From: Emticicia sp. BO119
GTDB taxonomy: Bacteria; Bacteroidota; Bacteroidia; Cytophagales; Spirosomataceae
Direction of reading: 5' to 3'
Assembly (NCBI RefSeq): GCF_013912375.1
Contig: NZ_JACETV010000001.1
Span: 992,001-1,056,000, forward strand
Length of the DNA stretch: 64,000 nt
Shown: piece by piece, positions 1 through 9,799 of the stretch
Numbering within the stretch: the stretch's first letter is position 1
Layout of the letters: every line of letters begins with the position of its first letter
Notes under the pieces: model-generated
What the model was told of the DNA's origin: nothing
Seen by the model: only the letters and a program-made list of their open reading frames with translations
Database searches by the model: none
Position numbers and translations under genes: made by a program

Positions 1-948
1 AAAGAAACTGCGGTATTCGTTATATTTTACTTCAAAGGGTGTGAGATTGAGTACCCGATTATCACTTTGAACCTGACCGAAATCCGGGATGAGGGTAGCA
101 TCTAAAGTAAAAGCCTGGCTTAAACCTAATTTTAAATCTAATCCGCCTGAAACCTGATTTGTCCAGTTTTTCTGGTCGGCCTGATTCAATGGAAAATGAT
201 TGGCATAAACAGAAAAATAAGGAGAGAGTTGTAAACGAATCGGAGGTTTTATATCTGAAATGCCTGTCCAGAGGCCTTCCTGGGTTAAGAAACCGTTTAC
301 ATTGGGGTCAATTGCACTCCAGGTATTCTGTTGTTCAGTTTTGCGTCTTCTTCTGGTAATATTTACGCCCCAATCCTGTATTTTGTCTTTGCTGAAACGA
401 ATAGCCGAATAAGGCAGGAATATCTCAAATGACCAGCCTTTATCATGTATCACTACGGCACTTTTCCAGACCGCATTCCAACTAAAATCTTCCCCGCCAT
501 TATCGCTATTAGTGTTTGAGGTCATCTTGGCATCCCATTGCTCACCTAAGGGGGTGATAAAATATTCAAAACCGTTGAGTTTATCGTTATATGTATCGAA
601 AATAATTCCGATATAATCGTTTGCCCCAAAGCCATCACGACCGACCAACTCTTTTGAAATACTGTCAAGGCTTCGTTCGTAACAGGTGCCACCAAAATAT
701 ATTCCTGCGTCATCATACATCAGGTAGGCTTCTGTACGATTAGCATATTCTTCTTTACGACCTATTACCGGACGAAATTCGGTATAGTCATCAAGAAGAG
801 AGGCATCCTGCCAGGCAGGTTCATTCAATCGACCATCAATTACAACAGATTTGTCAGTACGCCTGGCTTCTAATCGCTTAGGTACTATCTGGGCAAACAG
901 GGAAGTATAACCCGCAAAGGTTAAAGTGAGTAATAATAGCTTTTTCAT
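1..948 (-). CDS. DUF5916-type outer-membrane protein with N-terminal CBM9-like domain (partial, C-terminus missing)
   Basis: The gene starts at ATG 948 and runs leftward off the window with no stop, giving 316 codons. The protein opens with a signal peptide ending near residue 20 (FAQ). A family 9 carbohydrate-binding-like beta-sandwich follows, roughly residues 30-215, recognisable by VIDGRLNEPAWQDA, by DDAGIYFGGTCYE and by FSFEIFLPYSAIRF-like text. After that begins the DUF5916 region, which in full-length relatives (about 700-850 aa) forms an outer-membrane beta-barrel; LIPDFGQVQSD is typical of it. Substrate and role are not established for the family. The DUF5916 assignment is by recognition of motifs, not by a search. 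It reads in the same direction as the glutaminase-family gene upstream of it, 225 bp away, with a hairpin between, so it is probably transcribed separately. Confidence 0.8.
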   Translation of the reverse strand, partial: MKKLLLLTLTFAGYTSLFAQIVPKRLEARRTDKSVVIDGRLNEPAWQDASLLDDYTEFRPVIGRKEEYANRTEAYLMYDDAGIYFGGTCYERSLDSISKELVGRDGFGANDYIGIIFDTYNDKLNGFEYFITPLGEQWDAKMTSNTNSDNGGEDFSWNAVWKSAVVIHDKGWSFEIFLPYSAIRFSKDKIQDWGVNITRRRRKTEQQNTWSAIDPNVNGFLTQEGLWTGISDIKPPIRLQLSPYFSVYANHFPLNQADQKNWTNQVSGGLDLKLGLSQAFTLDATLIPDFGQVQSDNRVLNLTPFEVKYNEYRSFF

Positions 949-1095
949 AAAGATTAATCATACGTATAAATACCCGGCAAATTTAAAGCAATTTGTCTTA
1001 AGCCTCTATTAAATTATGTTAAAAGGCTGATTATTCAGGTTATCAAGAGAAGTATTGACTATAAAAAGACAGAAGAAAGGATAAAATGTTGCATA

Positions 1096-1130
1096 GAAGC
1101 AGATTTTATTTGATTTCTAAAATCTGCTTC
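1096..1130 (-). terminator. hairpin after the glutaminase-family gene
   Basis: Perfect 13-bp inverted repeat (1096-1108 with 1118-1130) around a 9-nt loop, about 45 bp past the stop of the minus-strand gene ending at 1174. There is no clean U-run on the minus strand, so termination is inferred from stem strength and position. Confidence 0.5.
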
Positions 1131-1173
1131 TTGTATGATGATAGATGGCTTCTGAAAAATCAGTAGTGAGTTT

Positions 1174-3624
1174 TTATTTTCCTTTCAGCTTATTTTCCAA
1201 TACTTTCATAAAGTACCCCCCAACCACACTTCTTGCCTGAAAACCTACCATTTTTCCAGTAGTAGTTTCGTGCCAGTCGCTAATAGGTACACGAGAAATA
1301 GTCTGAGTAGCGTATTTATACATAGGTTCTGCAATAGCTTTAAAATCTTCTGGTCTGCTTGCTAAAACGGAAGTCCAAATTATCCAGTCCGACTTAGTAT
1401 ATGTTTTACGGCTGTCTAATGGCAAACCAAAGGCATTTTGTTTGGTGAGATAATAAGCTACTTCTTTTTCGTAAACTTCTTTCGGGAAAAGATTCATTTT
1501 CAAGAGCTTATCCCAAACCAAATTGTATTTCTGACTCCAGGTCCCTTTGTCGTTAAATGTCAGAGAGTAATGGTCACCATCAGTAGCCATTTCCATCCAT
1601 TTAGATGCCATGTTTTTTGTAATATTACGATACTTCAATGCAGTTTGTTTTTCCCCTAACTGTTCTGCCATTTGAGCATACCCACCTAAAGCTACTATTG
1701 CCTTCATTGACAGGTTGGCATTTCGGGCTAAATGTCCGGCAAAATCATCTGTACATAACTGAAGTGCGGGGTCAAGCCCTTCTTTGCTAAGATAGTCAGC
1801 CCATATTGAGAGCGTTTTCCAGTGTTTTTTTGCATAAAGTGCATTGCCTTCAATTCGGGCAATTGCAGCTGTCAGAACAATCATATTTCCGCACTCTTCC
1901 ACAGGCATATCTTCGCCATAAGTCTGACCATTTGCTAAAGGATAAGTGCCTAAATCATGGGCAGCAAAAGGTTTTGTCCAATTCCCGCTTTCGCTATAAT
2001 AGAAAATACCATTAAGCATGCCTTTTAATAAATCTGGATTGTATGCCAGAAATAATGGTGCAGATGGATAGGTAACATCAACTGTATTGATTGAGCCGTT
2101 ACTGAAGTTTTCTTTAGACAGAAATAATAGTTCTCCTGTAGGACTTTTGACTAATTTATGAGCCGCAATGCTTTGACGATAAGCCAGTTCGCATAGTTTA
2201 GCATACTGCTCTCCTCCAGCCTTGAACGCATCATTATAAATCATGCGATTAATAGCCTCGCATTTCTTGATAATAACTGCATAGTCTTTATATGCCCTGG
2301 CCAATTGCCCCTCAATGGTAGCTCCTTTATCTAATCTCCACCATGGCGAAAGATTTGTGTGGAAATACTGTATTGACTGAATATCATCATAGCCAATCAA
2401 AAATAGTTGTTCTTTTGCGGTACTCCCGACTTTACCGATGTTTACCAAGGTATTAAGCATTAAATGTTTACCGCCTAAATTATTACCTGGAATATATTTG
2501 AATGCCTCAGAGATATCAGCACTTTTGGCAAATGATTGTAGTACATTGGTTTTAGGCACAGCTACGTACATATATCCCCAATCAATACGTACATCATCAC
2601 CCTTGAGCTTAAGTATATTCTGAGAGGTAGTGCCAGCTTTCAAAATTGCAAGACCGTTGGCTGAATATTTAGTAGCTTGTACTTCCTGAGAAGGAGTATT
2701 TGTGGCAATATCAGTTGATGCGCCTAAATAAATACGAACATCATGCAATAGATTGTCGGTGGCCTTCATTGTTGCATTAATGTAAGAAACCGGACGAGCT
2801 AAAACACTCAGGTCATTTATTAATAATGGAGAAGTGAATGTAAGCGTTAAATCAACTTTACCACAGGTAAAATTATAAATGGTCTGTGTAGCATTTACTT
2901 TTACTGAGTTCTGAATTGCAGTTTGTTGTTTGGGGTTTTCTTTTGGAATTATTTTTTCGACAATACCGGCATCCAAAATAGCACCTCCTACATTATTGAT
3001 TACATGAATGGCTAAAAGGTTTTCTCCGGTTTTAAGTTTACTTTTGGCTATATCAGAAATTGGTACATATATATATTTATTAGTCCAGCCTTTTACTTTA
3101 TACACCACTTCACCGTTCAGATAGACTTCTACATCATCATCATGATTCAATTTCAGGTACAGTGCTTGAGCATTCAGGTCGTTTAATATAAATTTTCTAC
3201 GCATCCAGATATCCCTGGTATTCCATTGGGTTTTTGACATCGTTGGGTTATTTCCGAATGGGGCGATTCCCTTTTTCCATTGGCTGTCATTAAGGTCAGG
3301 ACTCATCCAGTTATCTCCCGGATAAGTTTCAGTATAGGCTGCTTCGTAATTGAGTTCGTCTCCGGCAGGAATAATTGTTTCATAGTTATCACCGTTTTTA
3401 CCTAAAAAATGATAGACAGTACCGTCAACCTCAATCATCCCAATTAATGAATGCTCTGCGCCTGTCCAATGCTTTGTAGGAGATTCAGTAAGGTTGTCAG
3501 TAGTGGACCAGATGCTGAAATAAGGGTCATGTGTGATTAAAGGGTAAGCAGGTAACCTGCTGTTTTGTGCAAAAAGCAAATGGAAATTTAAAAAAACAAG
3601 TACTCCTATAAGTTTGGTTTTCAT
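1174..3624 (-). CDS. glutaminase-family secreted protein (DUF4964/DUF5127/DUF4965/DUF1793 type)
   Basis: 816 residues with a signal peptide ending near residue 20 (LLFAQ). The order of parts is: a short DUF4964-like start (PAYPLITHDPYFSIWS), then an insert of about 130 residues (95-225) resembling a galactose-binding jelly-roll (WNTRDIWMRRKF, YLNGEVVY, AIHVIN), then a beta-rich DUF5127-like domain, then a C-terminal alpha/alpha toroid of DUF4965/DUF1793 type (TYGEDMPVEECGNM, CTDDFAGHLARNANLSMKAI). Fungal relatives are called glutaminase A, but bacterial members have no settled activity and several look like glycan-active enzymes. The inserted jelly-roll suggests carbohydrate or surface binding. 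It is probably monocistronic: hairpin downstream, 850-bp gap upstream. Confidence 0.88.
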   Translation of the reverse strand: MKTKLIGVLVFLNFHLLFAQNSRLPAYPLITHDPYFSIWSTTDNLTESPTKHWTGAEHSLIGMIEVDGTVYHFLGKNGDNYETIIPAGDELNYEAAYTETYPGDNWMSPDLNDSQWKKGIAPFGNNPTMSKTQWNTRDIWMRRKFILNDLNAQALYLKLNHDDDVEVYLNGEVVYKVKGWTNKYIYVPISDIAKSKLKTGENLLAIHVINNVGGAILDAGIVEKIIPKENPKQQTAIQNSVKVNATQTIYNFTCGKVDLTLTFTSPLLINDLSVLARPVSYINATMKATDNLLHDVRIYLGASTDIATNTPSQEVQATKYSANGLAILKAGTTSQNILKLKGDDVRIDWGYMYVAVPKTNVLQSFAKSADISEAFKYIPGNNLGGKHLMLNTLVNIGKVGSTAKEQLFLIGYDDIQSIQYFHTNLSPWWRLDKGATIEGQLARAYKDYAVIIKKCEAINRMIYNDAFKAGGEQYAKLCELAYRQSIAAHKLVKSPTGELLFLSKENFSNGSINTVDVTYPSAPLFLAYNPDLLKGMLNGIFYYSESGNWTKPFAAHDLGTYPLANGQTYGEDMPVEECGNMIVLTAAIARIEGNALYAKKHWKTLSIWADYLSKEGLDPALQLCTDDFAGHLARNANLSMKAIVALGGYAQMAEQLGEKQTALKYRNITKNMASKWMEMATDGDHYSLTFNDKGTWSQKYNLVWDKLLKMNLFPKEVYEKEVAYYLTKQNAFGLPLDSRKTYTKSDWIIWTSVLASRPEDFKAIAEPMYKYATQTISRVPISDWHETTTGKMVGFQARSVVGGYFMKVLENKLKGK

Positions 3625-4137
3625 GATTGGGGGGTTAAATAAAAACGAATCAGATAAGTTCGCAATTTAAAGAAAATATGATTTTAGGACTAAAATTAAA
3701 TTCATAATTGTAAGAAAATAGTACCGTATAAACCGCTTTATCATAGAGGTGATTTTTGTTTAGTGGCAAAAACGATACTAGTATTTCATTCATATACTTT
3801 CTGTAATGACCTTGTCGGAAATAGTGTTTCAAAGTAACAGGTTTTATAGTAAACAAGGGCTCAGTTCATGCCTGGTACTAAAACAACATGATTGACTTAT
3901 CACTTTAAAAAAGAGTTTCATTACTATAATCAGCTCTAATTTATCAGACTTTATTGAATAAGAGTATAGCAAAGAACCGGTTTAAACTTAATTCTTATAA
4001 CCAGCAATCTTTAAGAAATGTATGGGATTGAGAAAAGCATTAATAATTGCATTGCACCAATAAAATAAACTATTAAAATGTTCAGGAAAGCTACAATTCT
4101 GAAATTTAATAATTCCTTATAATTTTCTTCAAAACCC

Positions 4138-4169
4138 TTGCTAAAGTATATGTTTTTTAGCTAATTTTG
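4138..4169 (+). promoter_or_regulatory. candidate promoter TTG-N21-TAATTTTG
   Basis: TTG at 4138-4140 and TAATTTTG at 4162-4169 match the Bacteroidota -33/-7 pattern with 21-nt spacing. It would give a leader of about 300 nt before the start at 4478, which is long. A second -7-like TACTTTTG at 4400-4407 is nearer but lacks a -33 box. Confidence 0.3.
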
Positions 4170-4319
4170 AGAATGCTTATAACTTAGCTTTGATGTAAAT
4201 AATTTACTATCTTTCTGCACTAAACTACCTATCTGTTGTGATGTCAAATTGCAGATATTTTTTGTTGTGAGGTGTGTCTTTTTTTTTGATTAAGTCAGGC
4301 AAAATTCCTTTTAAAAGTA

Positions 4320-4353
4320 ATGCCAGAGGCACAAGTTTAAGTGACTTTGGCAT
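4320..4353 (+). repeat. imperfect inverted repeat in leader of the 1152-aa protein
   Basis: A 13-bp stem (4320-4332 with 4341-4353, one mismatch, one wobble) around an 8-nt loop, about 125 bp before the start codon at 4478. Function unknown; possibly a leader hairpin. Confidence 0.35.
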
Positions 4354-4477
4354 GAGTGAAACTATCAAACTGCTCCTTATACAATTTTGCGTTCAAATTT
4401 ACTTTTGAAATTCTCAACCCTTGGGTTAGAGATGTTTGTAACACCATACAGTTTTACACCTAATATAGCCCTAATTT

Positions 4478-7400
4478 ATGGAAAACATCTACCTGTCAAA
4501 CTATCAGAAAATCTTTGTTTTTTGTGGTCTGCTTTTTAGCTTTCAATTAACTTTTGCTCAGACACCTGCGCCGACAGGAGTAACATCGGACCAGATTGTC
4601 TGTTATGATACACCAATGAGTTTAACAGCTACCTGTTCTAAAGGTATAGCTAAATGGTATAATGAATCTAATGTCTTTTTATCGAATGTTGCCCTTAATT
4701 TTAATGCTACACAAACAGCTACCTACACTGTAAAATGTCTGTATAATGCAGTTTTTAGTGTTGGGGTTCCGGTTACAATTACAGTTAACAGACCATTTAA
4801 TGTAACAAGAGAACAATCGCTCTGCCATTGTGATGAACTTGATTTAAAAGCAAGCTGCCCAAATGCAGATGTTGTCTGGTATGGATCAGACACCACATTC
4901 CCAATTAGTACAGGCCCTATATTTCATATTGCACCTGATAATTCTACAACCTATAATGTACGCTGTGAGAAAACAGACAGTGATGTACCATGCATCAGTC
5001 CGTTTGACACATTTACTATTTATGTCTACTCAACGTTGAATGATGATCCAACAGGGGTTACTGTAAGCCCGGCTATATGCCTTGGAGAAAGTCTGACTTT
5101 AGATGGTACCTGTTCGGGAACCGCTCAGCCTTTTTTTTATCTGAACGATGGCATTACTGAGATAAATCCGGTGATTACAAATCTGACGACAAGCACAACC
5201 TATAAAGTAAGATGTGAGAGCCTTGATTTATGTCCGAGTGCGTTTACTGACATTAATGTTACGGTAAATGCAGCAACTGCCCCAGCAATTATTTCGACCT
5301 CTACGAGTATTTGTAAAGGCGAATCAATATTGTTAGATGCTACCTGCGATGTAGGTGCCGATGTAGTATGGTATGAAAACGATGGAATTACACAAATTGA
5401 TAATACTCATCTACTTGTTACACCAAGTTCAGATGTAACGTATAAAGTCCGGTGTGAGGTTAGCGGCGACTGTTCAAGCGTTTTTGATAGTACAACCATT
5501 ACATTAACTTCTGATATCATAACTCAGCCCGTATCCACTCTCGTTTGTTTAGGAGACAATGCTACTTTTGTAGTAGATGTCAGCGGGACGCCAACTTTCC
5601 AGTGGCAAAAAAAACAAGATAACGGCACTTTTGTAGATATACCAGCCGGAATTACAAATACGCTTGTTATAAGTAATGTGACATTGGAAGACCGGGGCTA
5701 TTATCGCTGTCATATAGTGGGAAGCTGCGATTTTTATACCGATGAAGTATTCCTTTCTTTCCCTCAGACTATTATTACAAAAAATAAAGAGGTTCCTGCA
5801 AATGTTACGATCTTAGATGAGTTTGGCAACGCTTCAGCCGTTTCAGATAGTCTTGCAGTAGTTGGGGCGTGGTCTAAGGCTAACTATAAAGGTGCTGCCT
5901 ATGTTTATAAGATGAACCCTGGCGGTAAATGGTCGCAGATTGCACAATTATCTCCGGCAGATCTTTTACCTGATGATTCATTTGGAGCTGCGGTTGCTAT
6001 CTCGGGTGATACTGTTTTTGTAAGTGCACCTGGTCAGAACGCTGATATGGGAGCCGTGTATATATTCACAAAGGAAACAGACGGTACTTGGATTCAGTTA
6101 GATAAGATAGAATCACCCAATCATAGCTCTGATGATTATTTTGGTGGTTCAATTTCAGTTTCTAACGGGCTTTTGGCGGTTGGTGCTGATGGTTGGGAAT
6201 CAGTATTCATCTATAAAAGAGACGAAATGGGAATATGGAATTATGAAACTGAGCTATTTGAAAATTTCTCAACCTATTATGGTTATTCTGTAAGTATTTC
6301 AGGAAAAAATCTCGTGGTGGGTGCGCCTGATGATGGCGCTGGAGGAGCAGTTTTTGTTTACGAAAAAGACGAATTTGATATATGGCAATCCATAGGTAGA
6401 TACGTGCCTGACAATTTAGATAGTGGGGCGGGTTTTGGTTTTGCAACTGCTATAAGCGGAAATACAATTATTGCTTCTGGTTATGTTGACCCCACTGGTG
6501 AAAGCATAGTTCAGGTTTTTGAAAGAGATGCAGTTGGAAACTGGTTTCCGAAAACAAAACTTTCAAGTGCTGATATAAGCGATGAAGGTGGTTTAGGATA
6601 TTCAATTGCCATTCGTGATAATATCGCTGTTCTTGGCGCACCAGGAAACTTTGTTGGCAAAGGGGCGGCAGTTGTATTTGAAAGAAATACTGCTGGTAAC
6701 TGGGTGCAGAAGAAATTATTAATACCAAGCGGTTTAGTGATTGGTGATCTATTTGGAACCTCAGTAGCATTAAGCAAAACTTCTATACTGGCTTGTGCAT
6801 CTTTTCTCTCGTCGCCTTTCCCTCCTGAAGTAAGTAAAGGAGGAGCTTATTTTTATAGCCTGTCTACTTCAATTCCGGCAATAACTAATGTTCAACAGGT
6901 TGCGGCAATTTGTTCATCTCAAAAAGCTACCTTTATTCTTACAGGTTTTCCAAGTACTGAAACATATACGGTTACTTATAAAATTGATTTTACTGGCACA
7001 GAAAAAACAACAGTTGTTACACCTGACTCGACTGGTAAAGCTACATTTACAGAAACTTTATTATGGGCGAACAATACAAAGAATATCTATATTACTAAAG
7101 TGAAAAATAATGCTACGAATTGTGAAAAGACAATTGAAGTGATAGGAGAACTTTCTTTAAAAGCTCCAACCCAAATTACTGGTGGGCCGAATGCTCAAAT
7201 AGTTTGTGTTGGTGAAACAGCAGTATTTATGGTTGAAGCTACGGGAGAAGGTACTCTCAATTTTCAATGGCAGCGACAGACACCAAGTTCAAGTGGGTTC
7301 GGCACACCTCTGAATAATGATTTTTCAGATATTTCGGTTCTGACCCTTGCTAATAGAACACTTGCTGATAATGGAGCTTTGTATAGAGCGAAAGTAACGG

Positions 7401-7936
7401 GTGAGTGCGGGATAGCGACTTCTGGGGATGCTCCTTTAACAGTTTTGCCAAAGGCGATCGTTACAATTACTGCCGGCCCTCCGGTTTGTCCGGGAACTAA
7501 TGCAACAGTAGTTCTTTCAGGAACTCCCGGGGCTGAGGTTCACTACGAATCAAATGGTTTTTCAGCATTTACGATATTAGATGGCAGCGGTGTAGCAACC
7601 ATAAGCACTGGTCCAATAGTTGGTCCAACTACCTATAATTTAGTAAGTGTGAATATTTTTGGGAAATGTAATAGAACATTGTCAGGTAGTGTTGTAGTTG
7701 ATGTATTACCAACAGGCGCGAGTATTCCGTCTGCACTTGTTTTAACAAGCCCGACAAATGATGTTGCAAATACTGTTGTGTCGAATTATTTTGCACAAAA
7801 TATTCAGTCGACTAATAAAATTGAAGCAGGTGGTAAATCTGACCAGATAGGTAATAAATATGTATTGTTAGGGCCAGGCTTTGAAGCAGCTCCCGGGAGT
7901 ATATTCCTTGCTAAAATCAGCCCTTCCTGCCCTTAA
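4478..7936 (+). CDS. large secreted protein: tandem Ig-like repeats, FG-GAP-like beta-propeller, Ig-like domains, 3-coathanger-stack-like C-terminus
   Basis: 1152 residues, signal peptide ending near residue 28 (LTFAQ). Residues about 35-350 contain four related units of roughly 75-85 residues, each opening with a cysteine motif (ICLGESLTLDGTC, ICKGESILLDATC) and closing with TYxVRCE. An Ig-like domain follows (FQWQKKQ, DRGYYRCHI). Then come about seven FG-GAP-like repeats (SFGAAVAISGDTVFVSAPG, GGAVFVYEKD) that should form a beta-propeller. Two more Ig-like modules (FQWQRQ) precede a C-terminal segment with GPGFEAAPGSIFLAKI, which resembles the 3-coathanger-stack domain often found at the ends of Cytophagales surface proteins. 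Likely an exported adhesive or binding protein; no catalytic motif seen. Probably a single-gene unit ended by the hairpin at 7956. Confidence 0.8.
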   Translation: MENIYLSNYQKIFVFCGLLFSFQLTFAQTPAPTGVTSDQIVCYDTPMSLTATCSKGIAKWYNESNVFLSNVALNFNATQTATYTVKCLYNAVFSVGVPVTITVNRPFNVTREQSLCHCDELDLKASCPNADVVWYGSDTTFPISTGPIFHIAPDNSTTYNVRCEKTDSDVPCISPFDTFTIYVYSTLNDDPTGVTVSPAICLGESLTLDGTCSGTAQPFFYLNDGITEINPVITNLTTSTTYKVRCESLDLCPSAFTDINVTVNAATAPAIISTSTSICKGESILLDATCDVGADVVWYENDGITQIDNTHLLVTPSSDVTYKVRCEVSGDCSSVFDSTTITLTSDIITQPVSTLVCLGDNATFVVDVSGTPTFQWQKKQDNGTFVDIPAGITNTLVISNVTLEDRGYYRCHIVGSCDFYTDEVFLSFPQTIITKNKEVPANVTILDEFGNASAVSDSLAVVGAWSKANYKGAAYVYKMNPGGKWSQIAQLSPADLLPDDSFGAAVAISGDTVFVSAPGQNADMGAVYIFTKETDGTWIQLDKIESPNHSSDDYFGGSISVSNGLLAVGADGWESVFIYKRDEMGIWNYETELFENFSTYYGYSVSISGKNLVVGAPDDGAGGAVFVYEKDEFDIWQSIGRYVPDNLDSGAGFGFATAISGNTIIASGYVDPTGESIVQVFERDAVGNWFPKTKLSSADISDEGGLGYSIAIRDNIAVLGAPGNFVGKGAAVVFERNTAGNWVQKKLLIPSGLVIGDLFGTSVALSKTSILACASFLSSPFPPEVSKGGAYFYSLSTSIPAITNVQQVAAICSSQKATFILTGFPSTETYTVTYKIDFTGTEKTTVVTPDSTGKATFTETLLWANNTKNIYITKVKNNATNCEKTIEVIGELSLKAPTQITGGPNAQIVCVGETAVFMVEATGEGTLNFQWQRQTPSSSGFGTPLNNDFSDISVLTLANRTLADNGALYRAKVTGECGIATSGDAPLTVLPKAIVTITAGPPVCPGTNATVVLSGTPGAEVHYESNGFSAFTILDGSGVATISTGPIVGPTTYNLVSVNIFGKCNRTLSGSVVVDVLPTGASIPSALVLTSPTNDVANTVVSNYFAQNIQSTNKIEAGGKSDQIGNKYVLLGPGFEAAPGSIFLAKISPSCP

Positions 7937-7955
7937 TAATTTGATAATGATATGC

Positions 7956-7999
7956 CATTTCAACCACCTTTCTTTCAGAAAAGAGGGGTGGTTGAAATG
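7956..7999 (+). terminator. hairpin after the Ig/propeller gene
   Basis: 13-bp perfect stem (7956-7968 with 7987-7999) 20 bp past the stop at 7936. No strong U-run follows, but stem and position fit a terminator or 3'-end stabiliser. Confidence 0.55.
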
Positions 8000-8046
8000 T
8001 AATTAATCCAATTACATTTAATTAAACCTATTCCTTCTGTATTTTC

Positions 8047-8077
8047 TTGCTATTTTATCCGTTTTCGATAATCTTTG
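8047..8077 (+). promoter_or_regulatory. candidate promoter TTG-N19-TAATCTTTG
   Basis: TTG 8047-8049 and TAATCTTTG 8069-8077. The -7 element has three instead of two bases between TA and TTTG, so it is a near match. It would leave a leader of about 50 nt before ATG 8135. Confidence 0.35.
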
Positions 8078-8134
8078 TAAATAGCTTAATTCTGACCCAA
8101 TTCACTTCTCAAAACCTCAAACGATTTGTTTCTT

Positions 8135-9688
8135 ATGAAGAAGCCTCAACTACTCTTTTTGTGTTTTTTAGCTTTAATGGCATTTACAAGTAATATTCAG
8201 GCACAAGTTATTACCTCTACGGAAATTGATAACCTTGTGGAACGAACACTTAAAACCTTTGATGTGCCAGGTATTGCGGTGGCCGTTGTAAAAGATGGCA
8301 AAGTAATTCATTCAAAAGGCTATGGGGTACGTTCGCTAATTACTAATCAAAAGGTAGATGAAAATACATTGTTCGGCATTGCTTCAAATAGTAAGGCATT
8401 TACAACTGCTGCATTAGGGATATTGATTGATGAAAAGAAACTAAAATGGGATGATAAAGTCCGTGATTTTATTCCTGAATTTAAGATGTATGACCCTTTT
8501 GTAACAGAAGAGTTTACGATTAAAGATTTACTAACACATCGAAGCGGTTTGGGTTTAGGTGCCGGAGACCTTATGTTCTGGCCTGACTCTAATAATTTCA
8601 GCAAGCAGGATATTATCCACAATCTGCGTTATCTGAAACCGGTCTCGAGTTTTCGTACCAAATACGATTATGATAATTTATTATATATCGTGGCAGGAGA
8701 AGTAATAAAACGCGCTTCAGGAATGGAGTGGGAGGATTTTGTTGAGCAACGGATCATTCAGCCTTTAGGAATGACACAAACGGCTGCATCTTTTCGCAGA
8801 TTGAAAAATAAATCTAATGTGATTGACCCACATGCACCCGTAGACGGGACAGTAAAAGTAATACGTAGAGATTGGAGCGAGGTTGCCAATTCGGCAGGAG
8901 GTCTTTACAGTAATATAGTTGATATGAGCAAATGGATAATTATGCAGATGGATAATGGTAAGTATGGTAATGGCAAACAATTATTCAGTGAAGAAGTGCA
9001 TGATGAAATGTGGACACCACAGACTATACTTCCTGTAAGAGGTACAAATTCTTACAATACTCACTTTGCCAGCTATGGCTTAGGCTGGGGACTAAGCGAT
9101 GTAAAAGGTTATAAACAAGCAACGCATACAGGTGGGCTGGCAGGTATCGTAACACAAGTTACTCTGATACCAGAATTGAAATTAGGTATTATTGTATTTA
9201 CTAATCAGCAACAGGGAGCCGCTTTTACCTCTATTACTAATACAATCAAAGATAGTTATTTAGGGGTTAAAGGTATTGACAGGGTAAAAGAAAATAGCGA
9301 TAGAGTAGTTCAGGGACTTGCAAATGCCAAGAAAATAACTGACGGGATATGGAAAGATATTGAAACTCAACAAAAAAGTGCTGTAAAATCAGATAATAGT
9401 CTTTTTACAGGCACTTATCACGATAAATGGTTTGGCGATGTGGAAATTGCCACGAAGAATGGTAAATTGTGGTTTACTTCAAAGCGATCTCATTTGTTAA
9501 ACGGTGAGATGTTTCCGTATAAAGGTAATACCTATATTGTGAAATGGGTTGACCGAAGCATGGATGCAGATGCCTATGTAATGTTTAACCTCGATAATAA
9601 TGGTAAAGGTTCTGGTTTCAGAATGAAAGCTATTTCACCACTTACTGATTTCAGTTTTGATTTTCAGGATCTTGAATTCTTAAGATAA
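8135..9688 (+). CDS. secreted serine hydrolase, class C beta-lactamase/penicillin-binding-protein-like fold
   Basis: 517 residues from ATG 8135. An in-frame TTG at 8126 is possible but adds only three residues. Signal peptide ends near residue 23 (NIQAQ). The catalytic set of the family is visible: SxxK as S84-N-S-K87, YxN as Y179-D-N181, and a KTG-like HTGG (ATHTGGLAG) near residue 340. The last 120 residues look like the DUF3471-type beta domain common on such hydrolases (FTGTYHDKWFGDVEI). The family includes D-aminopeptidases, esterases and peptidoglycan-processing enzymes, so the substrate cannot be told. It lies alone, after a hairpin and 111 bp before the next gene. Confidence 0.88.
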   Translation: MKKPQLLFLCFLALMAFTSNIQAQVITSTEIDNLVERTLKTFDVPGIAVAVVKDGKVIHSKGYGVRSLITNQKVDENTLFGIASNSKAFTTAALGILIDEKKLKWDDKVRDFIPEFKMYDPFVTEEFTIKDLLTHRSGLGLGAGDLMFWPDSNNFSKQDIIHNLRYLKPVSSFRTKYDYDNLLYIVAGEVIKRASGMEWEDFVEQRIIQPLGMTQTAASFRRLKNKSNVIDPHAPVDGTVKVIRRDWSEVANSAGGLYSNIVDMSKWIIMQMDNGKYGNGKQLFSEEVHDEMWTPQTILPVRGTNSYNTHFASYGLGWGLSDVKGYKQATHTGGLAGIVTQVTLIPELKLGIIVFTNQQQGAAFTSITNTIKDSYLGVKGIDRVKENSDRVVQGLANAKKITDGIWKDIETQQKSAVKSDNSLFTGTYHDKWFGDVEIATKNGKLWFTSKRSHLLNGEMFPYKGNTYIVKWVDRSMDADAYVMFNLDNNGKGSGFRMKAISPLTDFSFDFQDLEFLR

Positions 9689-9799
9689 GATACATTATAG
9701 ATGTGCATTACCCTTAGCTAAAGAAACCCGGCAGGGGTTCTGCATTGCTGATTTATTAACCTTAAATGCACAACTTTATTTACTATAAGACTGACTTAT

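Larger units (their letters stand above)
3625..4477. other. 853-bp AT-rich intergenic region between divergent genes
   Basis: No convincing gene. A 68-codon open frame at 3650-3856 (minus) looks spurious: no recognisable domain or signal peptide. The stretch separates divergent genes starting at 3624 and 4478 and holds one promoter-like pair and one imperfect inverted repeat, listed separately. Confidence 0.6.

Noticed and set aside
3650-3856. Open frame of 68 codons on the minus strand
   Set aside because: No recognisable domain or signal, biased AT-rich codons and no neighbour spacing typical of a gene; likely chance.
9726-9740. Short GC-rich hairpin (AACCC/GGGTT) after the serine hydrolase gene
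   Set aside because: Only a 5-bp stem, no T-run; too weak to call a terminator.
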